A stretch of DNA of 64,000 nt from Acanthosepion esculentum. Its lineage: Eukaryota > Mollusca > Cephalopoda > Sepiida > Sepiidae. Under the pieces are notes generated by a model that was not told where the DNA came from, did not search any database, and saw only the letters and a list, made by a program, of their open reading frames with translations. The stretch spans positions 59,900,662-59,964,661 of the forward strand of contig OZ038487.1 in assembly GCA_964036315.1 (NCBI GenBank), given 5' to 3'. The position numbers and the translations under genes were made by a program. Positions 1 to 10,152 of the stretch are shown piece by piece; position 1 is the first letter of the stretch; every line of letters begins with the position of its first letter.

Positions 1-399
1 TGGAGAAGCCATTTTAGGACTCCAGATTCCAACGGGCCGGAGTTATATACCATGTCCCAAGCGAGGACATTTTCCCCAAACAAGAAACGTATCGTCTCGA
101 GTTTTCGCAAATGGAGGACTGCTAGCCGGAGGTTCTTTCTGTATCTGGGGAAGATATATTTCCAAGGGGAATCGGCATAGTGGGCTTGTAAGCTGCAATA
201 CATGATATCTGGGTTGTACGGATAGAAACCCAGGCAGGAAGAATAACTCACGTTGCATGGCTCTGATAAGCTCACTAACTGACCGCCGTTTTCGAAACTG
301 TATGGAATGACGTAACTAAGCAGCAGCCACGTCATGAGTTATCACGACTAAAGGGAGATAATCGCCGTTTGTATCCTTACATTTCCACTCAGACGCTAC

Positions 400-935
400 T
401 GGGAGTAGACGAGAAGGAGAAGACTTTAGAAGGGACAGGAAACCCAATTTTAAATCTCTACAGCTGTTTAAAAGACCGAGGAGGAGTTTGAACCTGACAG
501 TAGGCAAACCTACCTACTCCTATTTACGAGATGCAAACTATTGTGGTTAAATAAAATTTCAGAGGCCATAAGGAGAAGTTAAAAATATAGGGTTGAAGTA
601 AACTTTTGAAGGAAACGGAAACTCAATCCTAAAGAGGAAACAAGGGATACACCTCTACCACCGTTCAATAGACCGGGGGAATTTAAACGTGGCGATAGAT
701 TAAACTGTCGAATCCTATCGAGGATAAAAACAGATTAATATGTAGTTAAAAATATTTCATCGATTAGGTGGAGACGTTAAAATTATAGAGTTGAAGTAGA
801 CTTTAGAAGTGACCGAAGACCCAAACCTAAATAAATAAAAATTAAAATTAAAATTAAAAAAACAAGGGATAAATTTCTACTCCTGTTTAGGAGACAGGAT
901 GTGGTTTGAACCGGGCAATTGGCGAACTTCACTGA
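400..935. repeat. Three diverged tandem units, about 190-200 bp each
   Basis: Three related blocks start near 410, 600 and 795. Each has an ACTTT(A/T)GAAG-like start, then a purine-rich stretch with a CCCAA/CTCAA/CCCAAA core, then a segment around GTTTAAAAGACCG, GTTCAATAGACCG and GTTTAGGAGACAGG followed by GTTTGAACC-like sequence. Divergence is high and the third unit carries an extra A-rich insertion. I do not recognise the family. The rest of 1-1024 shows no other feature I can support; the short ORFs there look like chance. Confidence 0.5.
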
Positions 936-1024
936 ATGATTGAAAAAAATATTTCTACTTTTTCTTTCTTTCGTACGCTTACACAATGAGATTGTTGAAA
1001 GGGAGAAGAAATGTGCATATTATG

Positions 1025-1280
1025 AGGCATGGTGGAGTAATGGATAGCGGCTCGGATTGAGGAATCGGAGAACCGAGTTCGAATTCACTTACGTACTAAC
1101 ACCCTTGGGAAAGGTATGAATCCTCTTCTTCTTCTCCTCACCGGGTTCAATATGACAATTGGTCTACAGCAGAAAGAAATGACAAACGACTGCTTTGAAA
1201 AAATATGCCTCGTCAGTCATATATCGAAAGATACATGATCGCCTAGCGTGTGTCACGCATGGCACATAACTGACTGAATA
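1025..1280 (+). mobile_element. tRNA-derived SINE, family A, copy 1
   Basis: It opens with a tRNA-like head: an A-box-like GGTGGAGTAATGGATAGCGG and a B-box-like GAGTTCGAATTC. The body is shared with five other places in this window, with diagnostic pieces TCTACAGCAGAAAGAAATGG and the hairpin ATATCGAAAGATACAT, and it ends in GGCACATAACTGACTGA. The middle is shortened relative to the copy at 53.5 kb. It lies just beside a LINE 3' end. SINEs of this design are Pol III transcribed and mobilised by LINE machinery; that is family knowledge, not shown here. Confidence 0.8.
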
Positions 1281-1289
1281 TGCATATTT

Positions 1290-1740
1290 TGAGGACGAGT
1301 AGGATACACATCGGTTGATCCTGGACTTGAAGAGACCAAGATTTTTAGCGATCGGGGAAGCATCCACAATGTAACAGTTCTTGAAAAGCTATGTAAGTAG
1401 AGCGTATTTCTTACCAAAAGAAAAGAAAAGGAATTGAGGATGAATTACCAACGTCAGCATGGCATGCCATTTTTTTTGCTGTGAAGGTCTGAACTGGCGG
1501 AACTAAGGAATGTTTACTCGTCCGAACATTTGCCTTATAAATAGTGATAGAGTAGAGAGATGCAACGTTTTGTCTGTGGGATTAAAGTGTGGATAATAAT
1601 TCATCACCCACAAGGACGCATAATCGCTTTTGAACTCTGTCAAGGCTAGAGAGTGCGGACTGGGCAGCACCAAGACAAATATGGTAGCTATACGCCATTC
1701 TTGGTCTGATCTGACTGTTATAAACATAGAGCATAGTAGA
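1290..1740 (-). pseudogene. Non-LTR retrotransposon (Jockey/CR1-like) C-terminal ORF remnant
   Basis: On the minus strand, broken frames give the conserved tail of a LINE reverse-transcriptase ORF: a GKCSDE motif near 1520, preceded by a segment like HRRxVxSLxLFYxYL, and near 1290-1350 the terminal LGLFKSRINRCVSY motif. Twelve related tails occur in the window. Frameshifts and stops are present throughout, so it is inert. A SINE family A copy abuts its 3' side. The clade assignment is a judgement from motif style only. Confidence 0.7.
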
Positions 1741-2700
1741 AAGAGTTAGTTATATTCTGGAACGATATAAGGAACCGACCATTCTTTGAGCATTTTTTTT
1801 GTGATGGCACAAATACAAGCGTTCCATCTGCGGCTGGGAGTCAGTTTTGGACCTAGTAGGCGTTTCCTTCCATCTTAAACTGCTGAGAAACACCTATATT
1901 GTTTACCTTATTACAGTTTTTTTTAGCTATTCCTTGCCTCGTAGGTCTTTACGAATCCAACTAAAATCTCTTAGAGTTACTTTTTATGGTTGTTTGGTTT
2001 TATTATCTTTCTTAACTTTTCATTTTGTTTCTGTTAATTTTTGTTGTTGTTATTGTTGCTTTCTTCTCTTGTTATTGTTATCTCTTTCGTTCAACAAGAT
2101 TTTACAGTCTGGAATATTCTTTAGAAATCAGCCCCAAACACTTACCCGAAAAACAACTGGCAAAAGCGAACTCCATTTTGAGATCGGCGAGAGACCAGCC
2201 ATTACATCAACGTTCTCCGCGCTTATCTTTCCTTTTGCCGATGGAAATATGCATTGAATTACAGGAGAAGAAACATCATTTAGTGCAATACAGGCGGAAT
2301 TTTACTTACTAGTTGTAATTGAGTAGTCACTATCTCGGTAAATGTATATTCACCGGAGAGGAAAAGATGAAAGGAGGAAGATATAGAGCGACAGACAGGG
2401 AGTGATGCGCTGCTTAAAATGGCGTAAACATACCAATCTTATATCTAACTTCAGGAAACGGATTATATGTTAAGTCACTATCACATGTATGTGATCAGAG
2501 ATATAAGTAAGCTTTAATTTTCAGACAAAGAACCGCATATATGAATATAAATATACATAAATATACAAATATATATGCGGAGTGGGTGGGCGAACGTCAG
2601 CGTGTCTGAGTGTGTGGCATGAATAGATAGGAAGATAAATATGAAGTGAAGTTAGAAAAATATTTTGTGGATGTAGAATTATAGGAAAAAGTGAGTATAC
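1741..2700. other. Unassigned AT-rich stretch
   Basis: There is a pyrimidine-rich run around 1915-2090 that generates a low-complexity ORF (1847-2257) with no recognisable domain. I see no repeat family, splice-bounded exon or RNA gene here that I can support. Confidence 0.5.
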
Positions 2701-2710
2701 ATTCATTAAA

Positions 2711-2715
2711 TATAC

Positions 2716-2771
<56 letters not shown>
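2711..2771. repeat. (TA)n/(TG)n microsatellite
   Basis: About ten TA dinucleotides pass into about twenty TG dinucleotides. It directly borders the 3' side of a Penelope-like element remnant. Confidence 0.95.
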
Positions 2772-2772
<1 letters not shown>

Positions 2773-2774
2773 GT

Positions 2775-3394
2775 GTATTTAGCTAGCAAGCCTTCTTTCA
2801 TGCACATTACATTGAATACGACAGACAAGGTTCTTTGATTTAGTTTTTTATACAATTTCTCATATAAATAAATTATATAAAAACTGTCCGAATGTTCTTT
2901 TATCCGAGCCCTTTCGGCTATATATTTAGCCATTCTCAAGGATGAAATATTTTAACTGTTAAATAAGATATAGTTTGTTGCATGTATGTATTTATATAAT
3001 GTTTTCATTTTTCAAAACACGGTCAAGATATTATGCCCATGTTCATAGTTGATACTGAGTTTTGTTTTGTTTGTTTCTGCTTTTATTAATAAGGCTTCCA
3101 TTATTTTTATCCTTTTTTTTTTGGCATGTAGATGATGCTATTATATTTGTGTTGTGAATAAGTATGTTACTAATTGTCTCCGGTAGGTCTCCATGAGTAT
3201 TTCGTATGATCAAAAAGGTATACAGTGAGTCTTCGTGTCAAACATGTTATAGTATGACCTATATAATTATTAACGAATTTTGATTGATCAGGAATACAAT
3301 TCCTTAATACGCATTCAAATTCGTAAATTATATTTGACCTATTTAATTTTGTTCTAGGAGGTGAATTATTAATTTCAACTACATATACATACAT
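2775..3394 (-). pseudogene. Penelope-like element: GIY-YIG endonuclease remnant plus 3' region
   Basis: The minus-strand frame 3170-3394 encodes a PLE-type endonuclease fragment: an NIIYEFECxLRNC cysteine-bearing segment followed by NNYIGHT and LTRRLT, the hallmark of the GIY-YIG domain of Penelope-like retroelements. Downstream on the same strand the frame decays. At 2901-2945 there is a structured motif with CTTGAGAATGGCT and AGCCGAAAGGGCTC (see the hammerhead-like entry). The element is bounded on both sides by TA-rich microsatellites. Homologous copies lie at 20.9, 49.6 and 50.8 kb, all on the minus strand. Confidence 0.8.
2901..2945 (-). ncRNA. Hammerhead-like motif, derived core (PLE 3' region)
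   Basis: Read on the minus strand: AUCC / core UUGAGAA plus U / helix II GGCU-AAAUAUAU-AGCC / GAA / AGGGCU / C / GGAU. Helix I would pair AUCC with GGAU, helix II is four perfect pairs, and the helix III position is near-palindromic. The canonical core CUGANGA is replaced by UUGAGAA (C3 to U, G8 to A), which should abolish cleavage. The same architecture recurs in related elements in this window, so the shape is a family trait. Confidence 0.45.
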
Positions 3395-3396
3395 AC

Positions 3397-3460
<64 letters not shown>
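3392..3460. repeat. (TA)n microsatellite
   Basis: About 30 TA units with one interruption (TGTATA). It separates the PLE remnant from the plus-strand repeat X. Confidence 0.97.
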
Positions 3461-3461
<1 letters not shown>

Positions 3462-3462
3462 G

Positions 3463-3830
3463 CTAGTCACACGTATTCGAGGATACCCGTCTATTATGCT
3501 GACTAGTCAATCCCTATTGCAGACGCTCACTCAGGAACAGATTCCATCTGTGGTTTATACTGCAACCGTGCTGAGCAGACCTTAGTTACAGTTTCTGGGA
3601 GATAGCGTGTTTTCTTGGAGAGAGCATGTGATCAACAATTTGAACAAGGCCAGCACGCTCAAGCCCTTGGCCACGATGATTTGTGGCTTTTCCTCAAGAG
3701 TTCCGTCTACCCAATTTCACTCCCAAGGCTTGGGTCAACCCGTGGTATGGTTTTCAGGCACCTTCCAAAGGTGCTACACGCTAGGATCGATCTCGATCCA
3801 TTCCGATAACATCAGGAATTCACCTTACCG
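3463..3830 (+). repeat. Interspersed repeat X, copy 1
   Basis: This block is homologous in the opposite orientation to 50317-50680. Shared anchors are GTATTCGAGGATA, GCTGAGCAGACCTTAGTTAC, CAACAATTTGAACAAGGCC, TGGTTTTCAGGCACCTTCCA and GACATCAGGA-like sequence at the end. In both places it abuts a (TA)n array and a PLE module. Translated frames are similar between copies (around FSGTFQ and INNLN), so it may be part of a retroelement ORF. I do not recognise the protein. Confidence 0.65.
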
Positions 3831-4270
3831 ACAAATCGACCGTGATGAGATTCGAAAGAGAGTGAGAGAGAGATAGAGGAATACTCTTAGGTAAATGGAA
3901 TAACTAGATATTAGCGACAGTATACGCGTGTGCTGGCAGGCATACGCTGGTAAACAAATAAATAATTACTAAATTAACCATTTTACGAACATCATCCAGC
4001 GTTCAAATTTTAAATTATAAGCGTATTTCACTTTGCACTTTTTTCTCTTTTTTTCCATCATTGACACATACCTGAACCTCATTTCCTACACTTCAACCCT
4101 GGTGTTGCTGTAGTACTATTTTTGTGCTATTTTAATTTTGAACTATGAATCAGCGTCCATCCCATGAGCATCTGTATACGTTTTTGAAAAAAATAAACAA
4201 TAAGATATATCTCATGCCCGATGACTTGCTTAACCAACAAAAATCGAATCGGACATCAAACGTATTTATT

Positions 4271-4271
<1 letters not shown>
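3831..4271. other. Unassigned
   Basis: AT-rich sequence without a recognisable gene or repeat family. ORFs running into the following (TA)n array are microsatellite artefacts. Confidence 0.5.

Positions 4272-4340
<69 letters not shown>
4272..4340. repeat. (TA)n microsatellite
   Basis: Nearly perfect (TA)n of about 34 units. Confidence 0.97.
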
Positions 4341-4345
<5 letters not shown>

Positions 4346-4452
4346 AAAGTGGACATGGAAGTCAGCATGTCCACTTTTATATTTACACACGCTCTATCTC
4401 TGATATTGAGCACTTTACCCCATAAATATAGCACACTTTAAGACTATATTTC

Positions 4453-4505
<53 letters not shown>
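4341..4505 (+). repeat. Interspersed repeat Y, copy 1, flanked by (TA)n
   Basis: Shares GATATTGAGCACTTTA, CCCATAAATATAGCACAC and TTTAAGACTATATTTCT with the inverted copy at 21451-21576, which is longer. This copy lacks the middle of the other and instead has a perfect hairpin: 4341-4357 pairs with 4366-4382 (17 bp, loop GAAGTCAG). Both copies sit between (TA)n arrays; the right-hand array here is 4456-4505. Confidence 0.7.
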
Positions 4506-4509
<4 letters not shown>

Positions 4510-4805
4510 GAGAAGAGAGCAGCCGCAAACGTTTTCGTTTATAATGTGGATTTTTAAAAAATATATATTATACTTTCATTTTCATATGTTTTTCCATACA
4601 TGTCTCCGATCTTGCGATCTTCATTTTCACATATTTTTAATTAATTTTCCTCATCTTTTCAGCTGTTTAACCACTGTCTTTTGTATGTAGTAGTAATCGA
4701 AATTTTTCTGGGACTTGTGGACAAAATATTCTTCTGGTTAAGGGCTAAAACAATTAGGATTGGTCAGAAAAGCACATACACGAGCCCTACACAACATAGG
4801 AAGTG
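4506..4805. other. Unassigned
   Basis: No supported feature. Includes an AT-rich stretch and a chance ORF. Confidence 0.4.
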
Positions 4806-4810
4806 TATAC

Positions 4811-4901
<91 letters not shown>

Positions 4902-4917
4902 AAGATAGATAGATAGA
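4806..4917. repeat. (TA)n followed by (GATA)n
   Basis: About 25 TA units pass directly into about 12 GATA units with one AAGA interruption. Confidence 0.97.
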
Positions 4918-5058
4918 TGAAACAATATATATTTATGGAGAAGAAATATGTATATAGATACTATCAAGAACACACACAATACATAAAAATGGAGATAGGT
5001 TTAAGAAGATGCAGGCGTCATAAAAAGAAAAGAACAAAGACCTTTCTTCGCCCTTTCT

Positions 5059-5138
<80 letters not shown>

Positions 5139-5195
5139 AGGGTGGGCTGAAATGTCCCTAAGCTGGCTATGAAGAACTGGTACTAAAGCTGTGAA
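4918..5195 (-). repeat. LINE-embedded microsatellite module, uninterrupted copy
   Basis: A block of about 150 bp (4918-5065, ending CCCTTTCTCTATAATATA) is followed by (TA)n (5063-5136) and then a LINE piece (5137-5195; on the plus strand GGGTGGGCTGAAATG and CTGGCTATGAA). The same order occurs at 8680-10205, except that there a Tc1-like transposon sits at the start of the (TA)n. This copy therefore shows the pre-insertion arrangement. On the minus strand the LINE piece reads toward a HFSPPL-like motif. Confidence 0.7.
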
Positions 5196-6165
5196 ATCTT
5201 CCTTGCATTAATTATAACTTCTTATTGATAACTGCACTGTTTATTTCCATGTAAACTGTAAATAACTTTTTGGTCTATCTGATGTCTTACTCATGTAATC
5301 TAAGACTTCTTCTAATTCTATTTTCCATGTCTCTTCAGTACGTGGTGTTCATGACTCCGCAGGACTTCGTATTCCGTCAGTAGTAAAAAAAAAAAAGAAA
5401 AAAAGTAACGTTTGTTTTTTCCAATGCCCAGTTCCGACATCCATTCATATAAGCCCGTTCGGTCGATGCACTACTTCTTTTTCATTCCTATTTTGGTTTC
5501 GATATATACTCTGTCAAATTCTCCAGAACTTTCTAGCTCACTATACTTCCCAGATGTTTCCACTGTTTCTTTCTAATTTTGAGTATTAATATCCTTTTGT
5601 TCCTTTTTATATTTTACATTTAGTGTTGATATTTTATTTTTTTTAATCGTGAAGTTTTATTTTATGCTTGATGTGTTATATTTTGTTTCATAATTATATA
5701 CATTCTTTAGAATTAAATCGGCGACATAAAGAAATTTGGCTGTAGGAAAATTGTTTTGTTACTTTATATATGAATATGTTCCTTTCTCCCTCATAGTTTT
5801 TCGTTGTTTCTTTTATTAAGATACCATAAGAGTAATAATTCGTGGCTTCCACTGAAGAGAAAGTGACAGAAAGTCTCTTTCAGTGGTTTTCCTTGGACAT
5901 TTGCTTTTATCCAACTTTCTTTTTCTAGAATATTTTCAAGAAACTAAAGCCAAAATAAGTTGTATACAGTGCCATAGTTTTGTCTGGGAGGATAGGGATG
6001 CCATTGAGAATCATATATAATACGAAAATGCAGAATGTTGCACCAAAGATAGGTGAAATATAATTGATAATGGCTAGGGTTGAAACGGAGATCGATTAGG
6101 ATCTGTGCAAAACAACTGGAAAATGTTTACTCGTGTTTCACAAACCTGAACCGCTATATTTTAAA
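5196..6165. other. Unassigned
   Basis: AT-rich and T-rich sequence with no ORF, repeat family or RNA that I can recognise. Confidence 0.5.
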
Positions 6166-6169
6166 AATC

Positions 6170-6835
6170 ATTTCACTACAAGCAAGGCAATAAAGCTACT
6201 AAGACGCAAAAGGGGGGGGGGTATGAATGTTAGAGAATATTAGAAAAAATATAATATTAAGTAGCGAGGACAAAAAAAGAACAAGAATTCAGAAGACAAA
6301 AGATAACAAATTGAATATGAATTTAAATTTTTGAAGATCAAAGTTGAGTGAGAAGTAAGAAGCCGGAAGAGATTTCCGCAAGCGAGAAGTGCGAGAACAA
6401 AAACTTTTAGTTAAGAACTTACTGTTGCATATAGCCATTTCAACTGTAAAATGATGAGACCTTGCCGCCGATCTGGTACTGCGCTTAAATCCATAAAGTT
6501 TAGGTACCAAAGTGGAAAATTCATCAGAACAATTACCAGGAAAGTACTTTTAGCACCAGGTAGCTACGTTACGATGGTGGGAAATTGACGGAAGCGGAGA
6601 TGTCACGTCAAGACCAGTTATATTGCAGATTCTTCTTTGGATTTTATCAAGAATATCTAAACATATCGCAGGAGCACCAGACCAGATATGACAGCAATGT
6701 TCAAAGCAAGGCGGAATGGTAGACCTACAAACATGTAAGATAGATCCTGACAAGAACAATTGTCTAGCACGATAGAGGTAACAAACTTCCCTAAGCGCAG
6801 ACTTAGAAATTGTATAATTATAATTATAAACAAAT
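6170..6835 (-). pseudogene. Jockey/CR1-like LINE C-terminal ORF and 3' UTR
   Basis: Minus-strand frames carry, in order, a CFEHCCHIWSGAP motif near 6690 (equivalent to the CxEYCSHxWGGAP segment of the RT-ORF tail), DKIQRRICNITG, HHRNVATWC, then KRSTRSAARSHHFTVE and SRTSRLRKSLPASYFSLNFDLQKFK. Downstream of the ORF the 3' UTR with GGCTTTATTGCCTTG-type sequence matches the tail at 11335-11570. There is at least one frame break around 6510-6550. Confidence 0.8.
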
Positions 6836-6868
6836 CATTAAATTAACAAAATGTATAGATCACTTTAC

Positions 6869-6871
<3 letters not shown>

Positions 6872-6926
<55 letters not shown>
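6872..6926. repeat. (AAT)n microsatellite
   Basis: About 18 AAT units. ORFs of poly-N or poly-I here are artefacts. The following 6927-7130 is unassigned; a short plus-strand frame there (ending SQ*) has no recognised domain. Confidence 0.97.
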
Positions 6927-7169
6927 GGCGATATAGACAGACCAAGTTCATACCCTGGTTTTACAGTGCAAGAAGATTTTATTATTCTAGAAATTATCAA
7001 ATAAAAACTGGCAAACTTGCGGAATATGTGACGAATATCCAGAAACAATTACAACCTTATATCAGGTTATATGGCATTAACATATATAACATTCGATGTG
7101 AAAACATAAGCCAATAGCTTCACTGGGAAATCTTTTATGGGAAGAAAACTACAAGTAATTGGTAAGAAC

Positions 7170-7405
7170 ACCATCTAAACCTGGTTACAAACAGCGGAGT
7201 TGTTTCCATAGAGCCAGGGAATAGATTCCTGGTAGGCCATGCCTTAAAGAAATACAAAGAATTGTTCTCACAAGTACAGCCCACACCTTACGAAGGGCTT
7301 TATCTATGTAAAATATGTGATTTTTTTTCAAAATTGTTCAGTGGAAAATATCATAGTGACATTTCTGACCCGGAAAGAAATGAGTACACACGAGAAATCA
7401 AAGGA

Positions 7406-7462
<57 letters not shown>
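7170..7462 (+). pseudogene. R2-like (endonuclease-type) non-LTR retrotransposon 3' end with (AAT)n tail
   Basis: Near 7255-7310 a broken frame reads QRIVLTSTAHTLRRALSM-like, matching the terminal LQKxxLLxTAxxLRRxL motif seen intact at 42505-42560. It is followed by a 3' UTR containing GACCCGGAAAGAAATGAGTA and ATCAAAGGAAATAATAAT, then (AAT)n. The same 3' UTR words occur at 30.5 kb on the other strand. The class is inferred from the better copy at 41.8 kb. Confidence 0.6.
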
Positions 7463-7463
<1 letters not shown>

Positions 7464-7464
7464 T

Positions 7465-7510
<46 letters not shown>
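7465..7510. repeat. (GAA)n microsatellite
   Basis: About 15 GAA units directly after the (AAT)n tail. Confidence 0.97.
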
Positions 7511-7511
<1 letters not shown>

Positions 7512-7559
7512 TTAACAAATGCCCTAATACTACACCAATTATGGCTGTCCTGTGATCTT

Positions 7560-8400
7560 AATTGATTGGATATGTACATGTATACATGTTTTGTTCTGGA
7601 GAATAATGGCTACCACCAACATCCGGTTCACTAGCACAGATTTGCTGGTTAGTTGTCTGAGTAAGTTGTATTTTAAGTTTGAAGGAAGAGGCAATACAAG
7701 TAGACTAAGTGTAAAATCTAGATAATCGGAAAAAAAAACCTCATTCGGAAGCCGTCTGGGTCAACTAGGTTTCATCTACAAGGTTATGAGCTGCTTTTAT
7801 CAAAAACGGTAACCATATCGCGAACATTTGGCTGTGATACATATGAAAAAAAATCTTAATCAAATTTGGTTTCATAATGGTTATATTGGAGTTTACACAA
7901 CTGGCCCTCTGTTAGCTTTGCTGCGTTCTCTTACGCAATAATTGTAATAATAATAAAACATACTGTAGGAGAAATCAAAATGATTTAGTACATTAGGAGG
8001 ACACTTGTACCCATTCTCGCTGGAGCGCATGGAAATATTTTTTAAAAAAAATAAAGCAAAAACCGTGTAACATGTTTTATGAATTGGAAGTCCGTGGAAG
8101 AATCGAAGTCATGTAAAAGACAACATTTTTAAAAAATGGACTAGAATCCTGAAGCTAATCCTGGAATATGGAAGAGATATGTGGGACAGTTAGTCCGTCG
8201 TGAAAATCGCGTGTCACTACTGACAGGAAAATAGAATGAGAAAGAATTTATTAAAAGGAAAATCAGTTACATTTTCCGGCCTTTTCAAATAAAAAAGAAC
8301 ATTTAATTCAGGTCAGAAGACAATAGTAAATCATTAAAAAATATTTTCTCATTCATATAACAAAATGTGGTTCTAGTTGCCAATTTTTTTTTTTACAATT
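7560..8400. other. Unassigned
   Basis: No supported gene or repeat. Sequence composition is similar to the rest of the window. Confidence 0.5.
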
Positions 8401-8404
8401 ACAT

Positions 8405-8631
8405 TCACTTTATACATGGTCCGGAGCCACGCGAGGTAGAGGGTTACAGAGTAAGAGATATAGTTTATGTGGATATATGGAGAAGATAACAGTTAACTCT
8501 AGACTTGAAGAGGTTAAGAGTGTAGTAATCGGGGAAACATTCTTTTGAGAGTTGGTTCCACAGAGCAGTGATTTGTGGGAAGAAGCATCTCGACCAACAT
8601 CGCACCAAAAAGAATGAAGGTTCTTCGCTAC
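8405..8631 (-). pseudogene. Jockey/CR1-like LINE C-terminus (distal part of a split copy)
   Basis: The minus-strand frame reads SRCFFPQITALWNQLSKE then CFPDYYTLNLFKSRVN, the conserved C-terminal motif of this LINE family. The proximal part of the same ORF tail (HGKCSDGLH ... TSKTRYV ... HFSPPL) lies at 10149-10600 on the same strand. The two are separated by (GATA)n, a 150-bp block, a Tc1 element and (TA)n, consistent with one LINE copy split by later insertions. Confidence 0.75.
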
Positions 8632-8679
<48 letters not shown>

Positions 8680-8833
8680 AAACAATATATATGTATGGAG
8701 AAGGAATATGTATATACATACTATCAAAAAAAAACACACGATGCATACAAATGGAGGTAAGTTTAAGAAGATACAGGGATCATAAAAAGATAAAAACAAA
8801 GACTCCCTTCCTTCGCCCTTTCTCTATAATATA
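8632..8833. repeat. (GATA)n plus 150-bp module, second copy
   Basis: (GATA)n of about 11 units (8632-8678), followed by a block similar to 4918-5065 (shared GGAGAAG, GTATATA, TTTAAGAAGAT, CTTCGCCCTTTCTCTATAAT). The Tc1 left end begins at the TA that closes this block. Confidence 0.75.
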
Positions 8834-10078
8834 CAGGGATTGGACAAGATAATTGAAACACTTGTTAAATTCAAAGAAAATTTATTTAATATGGAGTTGG
8901 TCCTCCTTTAGCCTCACATACAGCTTTCATACGTCTAGGAATGGAATCATACAGCTTCCTGACTTCATCCAGAGGAATTTTCAGCCATTCTTCCATTAAC
9001 GCCTTCTCCAGCTTTTTAAGACACGACGGTGGAGAATAGTGGCTCCTAACTTGTCGCTCCAAAATGCACCACAAATGTTCAATAATATGGATATTTAGAG
9101 ATTGGGGAGACCACTTCATATGTTCTCGCTCACTTTCATGCTCTTCATTCTTCATTCATGCTCTTCATACTTAACCACTCGAGCGGTATGTAGTGGAGCA
9201 TTATCGTCTTGGAAGATGCAGTCACCATCGATGAACAAGATTTCCCAAAATGTTCAGGTAATCTTTGCTGTTGATTCTTCCATGCAGGACAACTATTGGA
9301 CTGATACATTTCCATGATATGGCGGCCCAAACTATCACTGATCCACCTCTATGCTTCACTGTTGGAAGAAGGCAGTCAGGGTTGTAAGCTTCTTTGAGCT
9401 GCCTCCACACATAAACTCACTCTGAAGTTGGGAAAAGAGAAAAACTGGATCCGTCTGAGAATATGACTTGCTTCCATTGGTCTGAAGACCAGGTATTGTG
9501 ATCTCTGAACCACTTCAACCTCTTCTTAATGTTGCGAGTGGGGAGAAGAGGTTTCCTCATGGCGACTCTTCCATGATATGCAGCTCACGACGAACAGTTT
9601 CAGTAGAAATTTGACTATTCAGATGATTATTTAACTCAGAAGTCACTTTGGCCGCAGTAGTCCGATGATTTTTTGCCACATTGTTTCAATGCATGGCGGT
9701 CCCTGTCAGTAAGTTTGCAAGTCCGGCCCAAATTGCTACGGTTGCTAGAGGTTTTGCCCTGTTTCTCGAATTGCGTCATAGTTCTTGATATGGTAGTTCT
9801 TGAAAAACTAAACAGTTCAGCAACCTTATTGATCGAGGCTCCTGCCATGCGAGCTCCAACAATTTGCCATTTTTCTAACTCGGAGAGGTCAGGCATTTAG
9901 CTTAAATTTTAATAAATTCTAAAAAATAAATAAGACAAAGACAGTAAATTAGATAAATAAACATATTTACAATAGATATAGCCTCCAATTCCGAAGTTTT
10001 AGTTAAAGTTCTTAATATAATAGGTCTTTGAAATATAGGAGTCGAATTTGCACCTATTCCAATTATTTTGTCCAACCC

Positions 10079-10081
<3 letters not shown>
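8834..10081 (-). mobile_element. Tc1-like DNA transposon, full length but degenerate
   Basis: Left end CAGGGATTGGACAAGATAAT and right end, reverse complemented, CAGGGGTTGGACAAAATAAT form terminal inverted repeats of about 28 bp with a few mismatches. Each is flanked by TA, the usual Tc1/mariner target. The total of about 1.25 kb is typical for the family. It lies inside a (TA)n tract: the right flank is still (TA)n, and the left flank is the end of a repeat module whose other copy at 4.9-5.1 kb lacks the transposon. Confidence 0.88.
8886..9896 (-). pseudogene. Tc1-like transposase pseudogene
   Basis: Minus-strand frames start at 9896 with an N-terminal helix-turn-helix (KWQIVGARMAGASINKVAEL, then FSFSRTTISRTM), as in paired-like Tc1 DNA-binding domains. 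Near 9240-9410 lies VIVWAAISWKCISPI, and in a shifted frame near 9190-9235 FIDGDCIFQDDNAPLHT, which holds the second catalytic Asp. Near 9070-9110 SLNIHIIEHLW supplies the catalytic Glu. The C-terminus KGGPTPY is in frame with a stop at about 8886. At least three frame changes separate these blocks, so no active enzyme is encoded. Confidence 0.85.

Positions 10082-10148
<67 letters not shown>
10082..10148. repeat. (TA)n microsatellite abutting Tc1
   Basis: About 33 TA units between the Tc1 right end and the LINE fragment. Confidence 0.97.

Positions 10149-10152
<4 letters not shown>

Noticed and set aside
1847..2257. 136-aa ORF with hydrophobic runs, possible membrane protein
   Set aside because: The hydrophobicity comes from T-rich sequence; there is no start context, homology or repeat partner to support it.
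4145..4441. Many ORFs of poly-IY, poly-I, poly-N, poly-L, poly-S, poly-K or HT repeats (for example here and at 20282-20594, 33369-33740, 49303-49656)
   Set aside because: They are translations of microsatellites in all frames and have no independent support.
5137..5195. Terminal inverted repeat of an unknown DNA transposon (AAGGGTGGGCTGAA next to TA, also at 10149)
   Set aside because: On the minus strand it reads as part of the LINE ORF tail (PDYEHFSPPL-like at 10.15 kb), so a LINE fragment explains it better.
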